Shown here: positions 43,462 to 55,581 of the stretch, piece by piece
Position numbering within the stretch: position 1 is the stretch's first letter
How the letters are laid out: each line of letters starts with the position of its first letter
NCBI RefSeq assembly: GCF_000835495.1
Contig: NW_015622544.1
Location: forward strand, 701,704 to 765,703
Length of the DNA: 64,000 bases
Direction of reading: 5' to 3'
Origin: Cladophialophora immunda
Taxonomy: Eukaryota > Ascomycota > Eurotiomycetes > Chaetothyriales > Herpotrichiellaceae
Translations under genes and position numbers: made by a program
The notes under the pieces: model-generated
What the model was told of the DNA's origin: nothing
Seen by the model: only the letters and a program-made list of their open reading frames with translations
Databases searched by the model: none

Positions 43462-44739
43462 GCGCATTCCCGGCGTTGGTGGGTTCTCAGGATATTTTTC
43501 TGGTCAAGGCCTAGAGAGGGCTGCACGAACTTGCGCCTACGAAAGACATGACTTTCTCCTTGCATGAGGGGGGGAGTCGGGACGGAAAAGTTGGGTTTTT
43601 GGATGGGATATACAACTATAATGTGTTTAGTTTCTCGGGGCATTCATTCTTTTTTTTTCCTGTTTGTCTGGCGCTTTGAAATGTTATATGCGGATAAGTC
43701 CAATGAGCTAGCTAACTGGCTGCCTATGTCGAAGACGGGCGTGTTCTTTGTGCTGGTCGGTATATCAATCAATTTATACCTCACAATACTAGGTACATGC
43801 ATGTGGTGGCTTGTCACTGTCTCCTGTGAGAAGCTCTTTTCTTGGAGAAGATTCACCGGGGAAAAAAGCACGCAGCTTCGGCGAAAAGGCCGCCGAACGG
43901 TGACCCGAAGGGGCCAAGACAGGGCGAGTGAGGACCTGGTCTGGAATCAATTAACGAGTCGCTGTGGTCAATTCAATTCCACGGCGATTCATTTGCTGGG
44001 CCTTTGGAGACTGGATCCTGCGCGCGGTCAACCAGTCAACCAGTCACCCTGTCTATCCAGACGTTGGGACGCCCTTTTATCATCATGCATCCATCAATCC
44101 CCGCCCGTTTCTGTGTCGTCTGCCCTGCCCTGCCCAGCCCTGTCATGTTCTGTCTGTCCGTCCCTCCAGGTCCCAATAACCGACGGTTGCCGACGAGCCT
44201 GCCACCACCACCACCACCTAGGTCCTCGCAACAGGAAGAGGAGGACGGAGTCCTCGCAATAGGGCGCAACCCCTTGACGAGTATTTGTTCGGATGTGGAC
44301 TGCAAAAGCTTCCCAGTTCACGTCCGCCGGATCTTAATCGAATCGTCCCCCCGCCTTCTTCAAATCGGCTCTGGTGACCGACCACGCCCGTGTCAAAGGG
44401 TGTCTGGTCAGGTGTTCCTTTTTTTGGTTCTTATCCAATTCTACTTGTTACTTACTTCCCCTTCATCTTTCTTTTCCTTTTCTTCATCCTTGTTGGTTGT
44501 TGTTGGTTACTACTACCAGTGGTACCATCTTCTGGCTCTTTTCCAATTCACTCCTTCAGATTGAGATATAAAACCGTACCACGTCTATCCTATCATACCA
44601 TATCATACTATACTATACTCCAGACGCCCGGGACCATTTCCACACAAGTGACGAGGAGGAGAGAAAGAGCCTTTAGACAAGGAGAAGGCAAGATTCACCA
44701 CTCAAAGACGGATCCCGAGCAAAGCAGGTGTCTTTAAAA
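43462..44739. other. Intergenic with simple repeats
   Basis: Sok1 3' flank and long CT-rich leader of the dehydratase. Simple repeats are a (cca)n stretch near 44202-44217 and pentamer-like catac/tatac repeats at about 44590-44620. One open frame of 232 codons (43564-44262) crosses these repeats and has no family signature. Confidence 0.5.
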
Positions 44740-46882
44740 ATGAGTTGCCCAAAGGAGCAGCAGCAGCAGCAACAGACTTGCGGGTCGTGTGACGGACACC
44801 AGCACCATGGCGGCCCCGTGCCAGACATGGAAGACTACCAGCTCGAACTCGAGAGCCTGCGCAAACGGACCCAAGAGCTCGAACTGAAGCTGTCCAAGGC
44901 CGGTGGGAAAAAGACGACGACGAGCAACGGCCTCGAGGACGCGCACTCGGGTCCCCAATCCCGAAAGCTGCGGTCCGAAAATTGGTTCAACTCCCCCGAG
45001 AACCCGGAAATGATGGCCTTGTACACGGACCGCTACCTCAACTACGGCCTGACGACGTCCGAACTCAACACCGGCAAGCCCATCATCGGCATCGCTCAAT
45101 CCGGCAGTGACATCGCCCCCTGTAACCGACACCATCTCGAACTTTCCAAGCGCGTCCGGGAGGGGATTCGCTCCGCTGGTGGTATCGCCTTCGAGTTTCC
45201 CACGCACCCCATCCAGGAATCGGCGAGGCGGCCGACGGCGACGTTGGATCGGAATTTGCTATATCTCGGCCTTGTGGAGATCTTACACGCGTATCCTTTG
45301 GATGGAGTGGTGCTTTTGACGGGCTGTGACAAGACCACCCCGGCAATGCTGATGGCTGCCGCCACGGTCAACATTCCCGCCATCTGCCTCAATGTCGGCC
45401 CGATGCTGAATGGTCGCCTCCACGGCTCACAGGACAGGATTGGCTCGGGGACCATCTTGTGGAAAGCCAGGGATTTGCATGCCGCCGGGAAGATTGACGA
45501 TGATATGATGGTGGACATGATCGCAGCTGGGACGCCCTCGGCAGGCCATTGCAATACCATGGGCACGGCGTCAACCATGAATGCTTTGGCCGAAGCACTT
45601 GGCATGGCTCTGCCGGGCTCTTCGGCTATCCCGGCTCCGTACCGTGAGCGTGCTCAGTGTGCGTATAGGACCGGTAGGCAAATTGTGGAGATGGTGCACG
45701 CCGACCGCAAGCCAAGCGACATCATGACAAGGGAAGCCTTTGAGAATGCGATTGTCGTGAATAGTGCTATCGGAGGGAGCACCAATGCGCCCATCCATCT
45801 GAATGCTGTGGCGAAGCATATTGGTGTCCCCCTTGATTTGAATGACTGGGATAAGATTGGATTTGACACCCCTTTGCTGGTGAATGTGCAACCCGCAGGC
45901 GAGATGTTGTGCGAGGAGTATTATAAAGCGGGCGGGCTTGAAGCAGTCATGGCCGAGCTTTTGGATCAAGGTAAACTCCAGCCACAAGCTCTGAGTTGCA
46001 ACGGCAAGACCATAAAGGAGATTGTGGACGGCAAGCATTCTTGGGACAGACGGACCATCAAGCCCTATAGCGAGCCCCTGAAACAGCGAGCGGGCTTCCT
46101 CCACATGACAGGTAATCTCTTTGATTCCGCCATTATGAAGACCTCGGTGATTTCAGACGATTTCCGGCGCGAGTTCTTGGAAGACCCAAAGGACCCCAAT
46201 GCATTTGAATGTAAGGCTGTGGTGTTTGACGGGCGAGAGGATTTCATCAACCGCATCGACGATCCCAAGACCCCGGTCGATAAGAGGACGATTTTGGTGA
46301 TGCGTGGTGCTGGGCCCCTTGGATATCGTAAGTACTCCTTGTCCCTCCGTCCGAAAAGGTCGAATCGTTGCCCACTGCCTTTTCTCGCTTCGTGAACTGT
46401 GCGCAAGACAGAGACTTTGACCTCGGGTCTGTCGCAAATAACAATGCTAATGTCCAATCTCAGCTGGCGCGGCGGAGGTCGTCAACATGCATGCTCCAGG
46501 CCACGTCTTGAAACAAGGCGTCACCTCTTTGCCGTGTATTGGAGATGGAAGACAGTCTGGCACGTCAGGTTCGCCGTCGATTCTGAATGCCAGCCCTGAA
46601 GCCGCCGCAGGTGGTAACCTGGCGCTGCTGAGGGACGGAGATGTCTTGAGGGTCGACTTGAACAAGCGACAAGTTCAGCTCTTGGTCTCTGACGAGGAGT
46701 TGAAGAAGCGACGGCAGGACTTGGAGGCCAAAGGGGGATATCAGATTCCAGAGTCTCAGACACCGTGGCAGGATATCTTCCGCCGCGAAACTGGACAGCT
46801 CAATGAGGGGATGGTCCTGCAGAACGCACCCAAGTTTCAGCGCGTGGCACAGAAATGGCCTGCTCCTCTACATAACCACTGA
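44740..46882 (+). CDS. IlvD/Edd family sugar-acid dehydratase (XylD-type)
   Basis: Exons 44740-46327 and 46464-46882 are joined in phase 1 across a 136-nt intron at GPLGY + [14 protein letters not shown], giving 668 residues. The three Fe-S cysteines are in [22 protein letters not shown] and [12 protein letters not shown]. Other marks are [51 protein letters not shown] and [19 protein letters not shown]. This branch resembles bacterial D-xylonate and L-arabonate dehydratases more than the Ilv3 enzyme of valine/isoleucine synthesis. It would dehydrate an aldonic acid to a 2-keto-3-deoxy acid. The start has an unusual extension: six glutamines from CAG repeats, a Cys/His group ([10 protein letters not shown]) and a short coiled coil ([19 protein letters not shown]). 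No mitochondrial signal is seen. The ATG is at 44740. Confidence 0.92.
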
Positions 46883-47063
46883 TATGCTGGGTACCGGCCA
46901 TATCGTTGAAACATTGTTGGGCCGTACATCGGGTCGTAGCCAATATATCCTCCGTCACATCTCCGGAATGAAGCCGTACTGGCGCCGTCGACTTTGGCTT
47001 GACATGGTCGACCTCTTGCGCTCTCTTGTGAATAATAAGCCCATATACTTGTCCCGGCACGGA

Positions 47064-48794
47064 TTACCAGTTCTCCCAGATGACATCCGGCAGCACTGTT
47101 CTCATGACCGTCCAGTGGCCCAATGCACTTTGTCCCTGCCATTTCTCGAGTTCCTTGGTCTGTCCGTTTCTGAGAACGCCGCCTTCTGTATCAAACTCAC
47201 TCGAGGCAATTTCATGCCTTGGTATCAGAAACTCTTGCCGAGCACCACTCCCCAGGAAATCTGCCGCAACGGGTCTTCGAAATGTGATCGCCGCCTTCTT
47301 CTTCCTGCAGAAGAACACCATGTTCGTGAAGTCAACCGGCTTGACTCCAGGCGCGGGTGCTTCGTCTTCCCGGAAAACTCGGCAAGAAGGAAATACTGAT
47401 GTAATCGTCCTGTAAATGAGAGAGGATGCAGGCATGGCGAGGTCTCCTGCGTAATTGATGGCTATGACTCCATCTGGTTTCAAAAGCATGTGCAGCCCCG
47501 AGAGGAATTCCGTGGTAAAGAGCTCCACGGGCTCTGCTCCACCTGTGAAGACGTCGTGGATGATGTAGTCATACGAGTCTGCCTCCGTCGCATTCGCAGT
47601 ATTAATTGCATGGACGGCGTCACCAATATAGTAGCTATGGTTGTGGGGAAAGTTGAAGTATTTGATCGCGAATTCGTGGACAACCGGATCGAGTTCCATG
47701 ACAGTCGTATTCACTCCATGATGGATCAAGGCTGATGGCGCAGTTCCGATTCCTAGCCCGATGTTCAAGGCAGTCTTGTTTGGGCTAGGAGATGCGCCCT
47801 CGACAAGACGTACAGCCTCGAGCATCACAAAGATAGAATAGATCGGTTCTGCAACTTTCCTATGGACTCTCCTCGAGGGCGGCGACTTCCATTCTCCACC
47901 TAGGAGACTATGATCACATCTCATCACGCGGAACCCTCGATGGTTGTCCTCCAGAACTGAGATATAGCCTGTAATCGACTCTTTTCGTTCCAATAAGGTA
48001 TAATTGTAGAGAGCCAAGGTGTTGTTGAGGACCTCAGTGGTTCGCGAAAGCGTGCAGTGTGGATTTGCCACCATGGTAAAAGCGACCGCCGGTAGCGAGG
48101 GCCAGAGGATGCTATTCGGAAGAACCATCCCATATAGCGAAGCAACTAGCAGTTGCATTCCGATCCGAGAAGTGAGAAAGCCGTGCCCGAGAAGTGACGA
48201 GACAAAGCCCTTGCAAGCTCTGTGAAGGACCGAGAAGAGCAAGAATAAGCCCATTGAGGGCACAACCTCCCCCAAGGAGGAATCACGCTGGCTGGTTCTG
48301 AAGGCCTCGTCGAAGTATTGCATTGCAAGGGAGGCAGACAACAGCACAAGAGGATAGCACGTCAGGAGCTCCGTGATCAGAGGTCCCAGTGGGTTACCAA
48401 GGGTCGAACTGAATCGGAAGAGGAAGAATTGGATGCTCGGGATCCAGAAGCAGAAAGGGGTGATGGATCGTGAGATCCAGGGTGGGAGGAAACCCCGAAG
48501 GACGAAGGCGAGCATGAAGGAGGCAGCGAGGCCATATCGATGGTACAACGCCACCGGTATGTTCCCATATACTGGCGAAAGGTTCAACTGGGATATGGGC
48601 GCATAGAGGGCCGCGAGAAGAACAAGTTGTAGAGCCCGCCGTACTCTCGTGTCGGCCAAGGATGCGACCAAGGGTTTGGGTCGCTTGTCTGTCGACACCG
48701 TGTCCGTGTGTGGTGAGGGAGGCATTTTAGATTTGTGAGAAGGCGTGGTAGTCCGTGTCGTGACATTGTTGGGCGGTTTTGCTCTCCTGGCCAT
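47064..48794 (-). CDS. Membrane-anchored spermidine-synthase-like methyltransferase-fold protein
   Basis: Single exon, 576 residues from the ATG at 48794. The N-terminal half has a basic/Ser-Thr-rich tail and then about seven hydrophobic segments (for example LQLVLLAALYAPI, LLTCYPLVLLSASLAM, SMGLFLLFSVLH, MQLLVASLYGMVLP). The C-terminal half is a spermine/spermidine-synthase Rossmann domain: GYISVLEDNHRGFRVMRCDH, nucleotide loop LNIGLGIGTAPSALI, acidic strand end VMELDPVVHEFA, YYIGDAVHA, DYIIHDVFTGGAEP and LKPDGVIAINYAGDL. The polyamine enzyme's catalytic Asp pair is only partly evident, so a true spermidine synthase is unlikely. This membrane-plus-synthase architecture is widespread in ascomycetes but uncharacterised. 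It is convergent with the dehydratase gene at 181 bp. Confidence 0.85.
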   Translation of the reverse strand: MARRAKPPNNVTTRTTTPSHKSKMPPSPHTDTVSTDKRPKPLVASLADTRVRRALQLVLLAALYAPISQLNLSPVYGNIPVALYHRYGLAASFMLAFVLRGFLPPWISRSITPFCFWIPSIQFFLFRFSSTLGNPLGPLITELLTCYPLVLLSASLAMQYFDEAFRTSQRDSSLGEVVPSMGLFLLFSVLHRACKGFVSSLLGHGFLTSRIGMQLLVASLYGMVLPNSILWPSLPAVAFTMVANPHCTLSRTTEVLNNTLALYNYTLLERKESITGYISVLEDNHRGFRVMRCDHSLLGGEWKSPPSRRVHRKVAEPIYSIFVMLEAVRLVEGASPSPNKTALNIGLGIGTAPSALIHHGVNTTVMELDPVVHEFAIKYFNFPHNHSYYIGDAVHAINTANATEADSYDYIIHDVFTGGAEPVELFTTEFLSGLHMLLKPDGVIAINYAGDLAMPASSLIYRTITSVFPSCRVFREDEAPAPGVKPVDFTNMVFFCRKKKAAITFRRPVAADFLGSGARQEFLIPRHEIASSEFDTEGGVLRNGQTKELEKWQGQSALGHWTVMRTVLPDVIWENW

Positions 48795-49523
48795 AGCTGT
48801 CACTGTCAGCCAAGGTATAGATGCAAGGACTAGTTACTCTTCACTCTTAGAATACAGGACCAGGTGTCGAGGGCAAAGCTCCAGGTGATGCAGTCGGTGG
48901 GTATTGAGGGTTGATGTGAAGCTGCGCGACATTCATTTCCCCGGAGCGCAGGCCGCTTTAACGTAATTTACTACACACCTGACAACCTCACAGCCTTACA
49001 ACATAACAACCTGCCCTTTGACAATCATTCTATTCTCCTGCAATCAACGTTGGACTAAAACGTCACTACCGACAAACAAGAATTTTGCTCTCCAAGAAGT
49101 TGCCACAAAAAAAACCAAAAACAAAGGATTTGGGCCCCCTTGCAACACCGTTTGACCAGATCCAACACATTGAAATGTAACCGGTCATCAAGTCACAGGT
49201 GCAAGAAGATACATCCCAACCCGTTGCGCAAATCACGGGTATCAAAGGACAAAAAGAAATCCAACCTCCATCATATCAACCATGTTTGGTCAACCAACAA
49301 ACCCTTTGGGCTGGAACGTCCAGCCGCGAAGAAATGTACCCTGAAAACCACACCCCATGCCACCACTAGAAATACCCATGGACCGTCCCCGAAACCGTCC
49401 CTGTCATTTCGTCGTGCAGCTCGTTCATATTCGTCTTGTTGTACCCCCGTCCCACATTCCTCAAATAGATGAATTAGGTGTTGACAGCGTCTTCTCGCTG
49501 AACATAATTAAGTCGATCTTCCA
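48795..49523. other. Intergenic
   Basis: Upstream region of the spermidine-synthase-like gene and 3' flank of the RFX gene. A short plus-strand frame from the ATG at 49282 (20 codons) is probably chance. Nothing else is seen. Confidence 0.45.
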
Positions 49524-52417
49524 CTAGGCCAATATCACCAGGCCCATGGCCGGGTCCGCCGGATCACTGCTGAGCAGCCAGTCTCTCTTGTTGAACTTGC
49601 TGGCCTCTTTCTCGGCTTCGACGTCGACATCGAGCCCAAGGTCAATCCCACTGTCGTCATGGTTCCCGGCTGCGCGGTGTTTGACTGGACTGCTGAGGCC
49701 AGTGTGAAAACTAGGCAGGTCTAAAGGGCCACCGCGTCGTAGTTCATCGAGTTCCGCATCGGTTTCGTCGTCGTCAATCTCTTGTCCCGCTTGCTGCTCG
49801 ACACTAGCTGTTGGAAGAGTAGGTGAGCTGCCGGGAGCCATTTCCAATTTCACTGACTTGTGCGAGTCGGGTCCGGTTGGAGCACTGGCGTCTCCGTCAA
49901 CATCTTCGACTGCCCTCTTCCTCTTCATGGCAGGAAAAGGTGCGTCCGGAGCAGTTTGGGCCTCCTTGCGCTTCTCTTGCTCTCTGTCGTCTGCCAGCTT
50001 TTGACTCGGCGAGCCCATCAGCAATCCTTCCATCTGCGTCATCCAGTCGAGCATTTGTGTGGTGAATGACTCAACAAACCACCATGATTGATAGCTATGA
50101 GCACCACCTTGCCCCATCTGCATCATGACACTTCTCCACAATCTCGTGTGCCAGTTGATCATGCATTGGGGGTGATGGCCGTCAAACAGTTGGGGCAATC
50201 GCTCCAGCCAATTGATCCACCGCTCGAGCAAAGAGGCAGGCTCATCGCTAGATTCTGGGACCAGGATGCCGTCACAAGAATCAGCACTGCCGTTGATAAA
50301 GGTCGCGTATGCGCTGGCCGCGTCCTCTTCCGCTGCATGGACCAGCGCGTCATCGATTGGATCAACAAGAGGCCTCATGTCGTGCTTCAGCACGCCCAGC
50401 ATCTTGTCGAGACTTTCAGGGGGTGGCATGCTATCCTCGAGCAGGCGATCCGGATCGACAATGGACATCAGATCGAGCCACATCTGAGTTCTCTGTTGTG
50501 GGTCCTCAAGCATTCGACTCAGTTGTAACGTAACTGCGTTCGCGCCCTTGAGCTTCTTCAGCACGTGCACAAACCTGGCTGCAGGTACGATCTTCGCAAC
50601 AATAACATGAACAGGGCATTTCTCTTCAAAAGCCGAGATCAGATGGCTGACCAGTCTCGATCCGATGCGGTCGAACACATTCCACACCACCTCAGGCACG
50701 TTCTGAATTGCCAAAGGAGCAATGAACCGGACAATCTGCTTATACATCCGCATATCGCATTCCTGAATCCAAGGAGCCAAGCAGGGCATCGAAAACAACT
50801 TGGATACTGGAACAGTCATTTTCCCATTGAAAGCGGAGTGGTGGTTGAAGAACGGCTTCTCCTTGCATTTGCGAAAGGCGTCAATCACATCGATGCAGTA
50901 TGACCGATAGAGATGAAACAAGGCCTTGGCGATAGATGCGTCATAATTTTCTCCCTCAAGGTAAGGGTTGATGTCGGGAAAGTCAATAGGCGTATCTTGG
51001 GACGAGGTAGACGGCTGAGAAAGTGAATTAAGGGTCGGCATCCCCAGGTAAGTCGCCATGCTAGCAGGGAGATGTCGACGAATTGAAGGAAGCGCTACAA
51101 CGACATTCGTAGGCATGGACTTGACGGGAAAGCGGATGGTCGGCGTGTTGATGTATTTGCAATCCAGTCGCTCAGTCTGAAGCTCTACAGGCGTCGGCGT
51201 CTCCTCCACAGCGATGTCAGCTTCCTTGGACAGGAACGCAGCACTCGGGGCAGGGAAGTCGGCTGTCTCCATGGTTGCTCGTGACATGGGTCTGTCGATA
51301 GGAGGAGTCATGTTGGCCTTGAATATTTTGTTTGCTTCCTGGACTGATCCGTGCTTTTCATGCTGGATGCCGCTCGATGTGCCGGGTCTTTCGGGCACGA
51401 GAGCATATTGTCGATCATCATCATCCATAATCAGCGAGAGATCCACGTAGTGATATTTCGATTCGCCTCGGACTCCCAATCTTCTTGTCTGGACATTGGG
51501 GAAGATGATGCGGACCAGTTTGCCGAATGATGCTGGATTTAGCGTTGGAACTCGCTCGTTACCACAGCGTTCCGTGTATCTCGTAAACACACGGTCACGA
51601 CGTACGGAGTTTGAAGAACGTTGACAATTTTCTTGGAGCCTACAGCTATAAGCACGAGCAGCTGGCTCTGTGGGAGGAAAACTTACCAAAGCATGGCAAA
51701 GACTTGTTTTGCTTTCTCAGATTTGCCCCCAGCACCTTCATTCTTTTGAACTTCCACGGCGACTTCTTTAAGACTTTTGCCCTGATACTGTGCCAGGAGT
51801 CGCCGCAGTTCCTGGTCGTTAGCCACGCTGGAAGCCGTACCCTTTCTTCTTTTGGCTCCACCATTCTCGTTGTTTGAATCTTCCGGCGCAGGAGAGCCCT
51901 CGAACTGTTCAGAATGATGGCGCATGTGATGCATATGCTGAGGAGCGACAGCATATGGTGGTAATCCGTGGGGATACTGCATGGGATAGTGCTGCATCTC
52001 TTGGAACGCTTGTTGTGACATAGGGCGCATCTCATGTTGCGGCATTCCCGTGTTGGGGTCTATCGGTTGTTGGTGAAGATGTGGTGGCATATTGTGTTGG
52101 TAATGCATGAGCATTTCTTCAGGGTTAGGACCATACATTCCAGCGGCTGGGTGAGTGCCATGTTGCATGAAGAAGGTGTTTTGGTCCAAAGGCATGCTCG
52201 GCTCGTCCGGTTGCGGTTGCGGTTGTTGTTGTTGTTGTTGTTGTGGATGCTGTTGTGCAGACGGTTGGAAGGCACTGCCCACGCCGATGGACTGAAGGCT
52301 AGTTGTCGAGCCTCTGGATTTTGGACGTTGCCTCTCTCTGTTACTCGCATTATTTGGGTGTGTAGGGTCTTGCTGGTCTGGAGTTTCCTCCATGGGGTGG
52401 GTTGGCGACTGCGCCAT
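49524..52417 (-). CDS. RFX1: RFX family winged-helix transcription factor
   Basis: Exons 52417-51687 and 51639-49524 surround a 47-nt intron that interrupts the DNA-binding domain, giving 948 residues. The N-terminus is Gln/Pro/His/Met-rich with a polyglutamine tract (near residue 57). The winged helix reads through the splice as FAMLWLQENCQRSSNSVRRD, RVFTRYTERCGNERVPTLNP, ASFGKLVRIIFPN and TRRLGVRGESKYHY, which is diagnostic for RFX. The extended dimerisation/effector region follows (PWIQECDMRMYKQIVRFIAP, WINWLERLPQLF). The acidic tail is variable. Fungal homologues (S. pombe Sak1, Penicillium/Acremonium RfxA/CPCR1) act in cell-division, DNA-damage and morphogenesis control. The frame continues eight codons past the ATG at 52417 without another ATG, so this start is chosen, although an upstream exon is possible. 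Confidence 0.94.
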
Positions 52418-53468
52418 TCCGGACTGCGCACTGATTAGCACGACGTCACGATAAAAACAAACAACTCATCTCACATGTTCTGGTCCCAAACTCTGACACG
52501 TCAAGGGGATGCAGATACCTTAGTACTCGCTATAGATATGCTGAGAAGGATCCTCGCTGGGTAATTCGGCCGATCACAACATGGCATTTGAGCGCTGAAG
52601 TTTCGTGGAGCAGATCTGTTGCGGAACGTCGCGGACGTGTATCTTGATTGTTGGGCGATCGTGAGAAGAGATGCACAATCTCGAGCAGCCGGTGAAGATG
52701 TCACGTTTTGTGGTGGGCGAGCTTGACTGCGATGGATCACTTCACGCGCGTTGGCTGTCAATCCATGTCGCTGGTTTGTGTTGAGAGTAACAGCCCGATT
52801 CGAGTTCGACAAAGGTTGTTGCCAGAGAAACAGTTTGCCAAGCCAAACATTGGCCGCCGGTCAGACAGCCAGAGGATGCTGCAAAGCTCTACTGTATTTG
52901 CCCGTCAGACGAGATCATCACCTCATTGGTGCACAGCGGAATTCATTTGCGCCGCTTGTGGAGTCACACCATCCGTATTACGTCAACCACTGGGATTTGG
53001 CCTCTGGGGGCCTCGCAGTGCAGCGCAGGTGAGTGATGGAGTTGCAGGTGCCAGGGTCAGGCGGGACTCTGTGACAGTGAGCACCCTCAGCACCGCGAGT
53101 GACCAGCCGACCTAGCTGACTAGCACCTAGCACCCGGACTGATGCACCCTCCTGCTCCTGTCGAGTCTGCAGGTGCCTCCCAGCACCCACCAAGCAGCTG
53201 CCTACCTGTCGGTGCCTATCGCCTCCATTATTCGTAGGTCCACGGTCACTCATCCACCAAACGGACCAACGTCACCTCCCTGCCCCTGGAGGCACCACCA
53301 GGTTTAAACTACATCACCTCTCCCACTACTGCACCTCTCTTCCCACTCGCACATTTCGTTCGCACTGAGATATTACCAGCAATCCAGACTCATCTGCACT
53401 CTCCATTTCCCAAATCCCACTACACCAATCTACATTCCCCGTAGTGATACCGACTTATCATTGTCAAG
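52418..53468. other. Divergent promoter region
   Basis: Shared upstream DNA of the RFX gene (minus) and YOP1 (plus). The YOP1 side ends in a CT-rich leader (about 53270-53460). No extra gene is supported. Confidence 0.5.
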
Positions 53469-54260
53469 ATGTCGTTCCAGGACAAAGCGCAGCATCAGAT
53501 CTCGCAGATCGATAAGGAAGTACGTGAGGCACATGTCAATCCCAGGCTCCCAATCTCCCAATCTCCCGGCCGTCTGCTGCAATCCTCCATCACCCATCGT
53601 CTAGCTCTCCAGTGAGGGCATCATGGTCGTTACATCTCACAGAGTCGACGAAGGCGATTGAGCTAATTGATGATGCCTGCAGCTCTCCAAGTATCCCATG
53701 CTCAACAATTTCGAGAAGCAGACCAATGTTCCCAAGGTCTACGCCTTCCTCGGCCTCATCGGCCTCTACTTCTTCCTCGTCTTCTTTAACATTGGAGGCG
53801 AGTTCCTCGTCAACTTCGCTGGCTTTATCATCCCAGGATACTACTCGCTCGAAGCTTTGTTCAGCAGCAGTAAAGTTGATGATACGCAGTGGTTGACGGT
53901 ATGCCTCTCATCCGACACTTTCCGATTCCAGCCATTCTGACCTTATACTTAGTACTGGGTTGTGTACGCCTTCCTTACTGTCCTCGAAAGTCTGGTCAAC
54001 GCCGTCTACTGGTTCCGTAAGTCAATGCGCCTGGTAACCCTTCAGACGAGCTCGGTATTAACCACCTGTCCTCAACAGCCTTCTACTACGTCTTCAAATT
54101 CATCCTCATCTTGTGGATGGCCCTTCCCATGACCAACGGCGCCCAGATCGTCTTCAAATCTTTCCTCCACCCCATTTTCTCTCGATTCTTCCAACAGCCA
54201 GCAGCCTCCACTTCTGCCGATGTCCGAGGCAAGGCGGACGCCGCATTGAAAAGCCAGTAA
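53469..54260 (+). CDS. YOP1: ER-shaping protein Yop1 (TB2/DP1/HVA22 family)
   Basis: Four exons, 53469-53519, 53683-53898, 53953-54016 and 54079-54260, all in phase, give 170 residues. The N-terminus, FQDKAQHQISQIDKE + LSKYPMLNNFEKQTNVPKVY, precedes two reticulon-like hydrophobic hairpins (FLGLIGLYFFLVFFNIGGEF, FAGFIIPGYYSLEALF; then YWVVYAFLTVLESLVNAVYW + FPFYYVFKFILILWMALP). The family signature MTNGAQIVFKSFLHPI follows. The short tail ends in KSQ. Yop1 bends tubular endoplasmic-reticulum membrane together with reticulons. The 17-codon first exon was chosen because it gives the canonical start and a perfect GTACGT donor. Confidence 0.95.
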
Positions 54261-54711
54261 GCGGCTCAAGGAATCTCACCGTAACTTTGTGCGAGAATTA
54301 AGAGCGATCGCTGCCGTCTGATGCGACTCGAGCACATAACGGCAAGGCTTTTGGCATTATGACAACGCTTGGAACACATTCCAAAACGAGATTTGATGGA
54401 AGTGGGAGTCACGGGAAACGGAGGAGCTGTCTCGAAGTTGTAGCGGGATGACCTACAAGTTGCTCAGGAAGGCTAAATCATATCATTATGAACTTTCTCG
54501 ATAGACCTATTGATTTGTGTGTTGGTGGTGGCCATGGCTCTCAAGAGAACAAGTTGAGGCTAGTTATTGATCGCAGGCAGGCAGGCGTCAATTGAGGTTG
54601 AACCCAATGATATACTCAAAAAAAAAAACCAGCAACTTTTGTTGGCTCTATAATTTGTATCTCTAAGGAGAATGCATTTGTCCAGCTGATGTACTCTGCA
54701 CCTCCCTAGCC
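54261..54711. other. Intergenic, convergent 3' flanks
   Basis: Between the YOP1 and ATG101 stops. It contains an A-run at about 54618-54628. No other feature is seen. Confidence 0.5.
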
Positions 54712-55581
54712 TCAACTCCACCCTCCCACAAAGCCTCTCTCCACGCTTTCCTGTTGCTTGGGATTGACAAATATTCTGTACGGGAACGGATTCTGATCAC
54801 TCGTGGTAATGGGGGGGATATGATCCTTGTCTCTGTTCACTATCGCGACGATCTTCATCGCGGTCTTCTGTAGGGAAGATTCCATTGCACGGCGGACTTT
54901 GATGCGGTCTGCCAGAGGATTCAGTCGGTCAGTAACACATAAAGCTGTGTCGCACAGCATGTAAGAGAACAAGATGGATAGTCTTACCCGCTTCACTTCT
55001 AGGTCTTGCAACAATAACTTGTATACACCACTCCTCCCAGCATACTTCCTCCTCGGTCTGTCCGCCACCTCCCAAGCGGCCCAACCAGCCCGTCGTGATC
55101 CCTGTTTTTCTCCTCTTGCGATCGTAAAACCGCACTACTATTTCGCCGCGAGAGCCACCTGCAGCGGCTGACGGGCTTGTTGTATTCGCCGAGAATTGTG
55201 GCGTCAACTGAGAGATGAGCAAGTCTGCGTGAGAATCGATTGCAGTGGAGATTTCAGGCGGTTCGAGGATTGAAGGGAGCGTGATGGGGAGGGATTGTGT
55301 CGAATGCGAGGTGTGCGTGTGAGACAGGGAGGAGGCGTTCGGGGTGTAGAGAGAGGGTCGGATCGGTGGGAAGTAACGGTGGAAGAATATCGTGTGTAGG
55401 ACTCCTGCATTTCAGAGGCCATTTCTCAGTGTTTCCGGTCTCATCGTGAAGAAGACAGAGTAAACGTGTTCTTCCAATTCACGGCAACAGGGCCAGACCA
55501 CACCGTACCTTTAACTATGTCCCTTACAAATGTTTGGTCTGCGAATACCTCAAGGATGTATTCGCGATGGCCCTGGTCCAT
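54712..55581 (-). CDS. ATG101: Autophagy protein Atg101 (HORMA domain)
   Basis: Three exons, 55581-55509, 55404-54988 and 54908-54712, with introns of 104 and 79 nt and all phases agreeing, give 228 residues. Spliced family marks are EYILEVFADQTFVRDIVKG + VLHTIFFHRYF, SLYTPNASSLSHTH, EPPEISTAIDSHADLLISQL, FYDRKRRKTG, EEEVCWEEWCIQVIVARP + RSEADRIKVRRAMESSLQK and IVAIVNRDKDHIPPITT. Atg101 pairs with Atg13 through HORMA domains in the Atg1/ULK initiation complex. It is present in most filamentous fungi and fission yeast and missing in budding yeast, which uses Atg29/31. The middle has a low-complexity insertion (ANTTSPSAAAGG) and a glycine loop near the WF-finger position. It is divergent from PEX3. 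Confidence 0.95.

Noticed and set aside
43564..44262. 232-codon plus-strand frame after the Sok1-type gene
   Set aside because: It runs through simple repeats and T-rich leader DNA, contains no recognised domain and overlaps the presumed 3' UTR.
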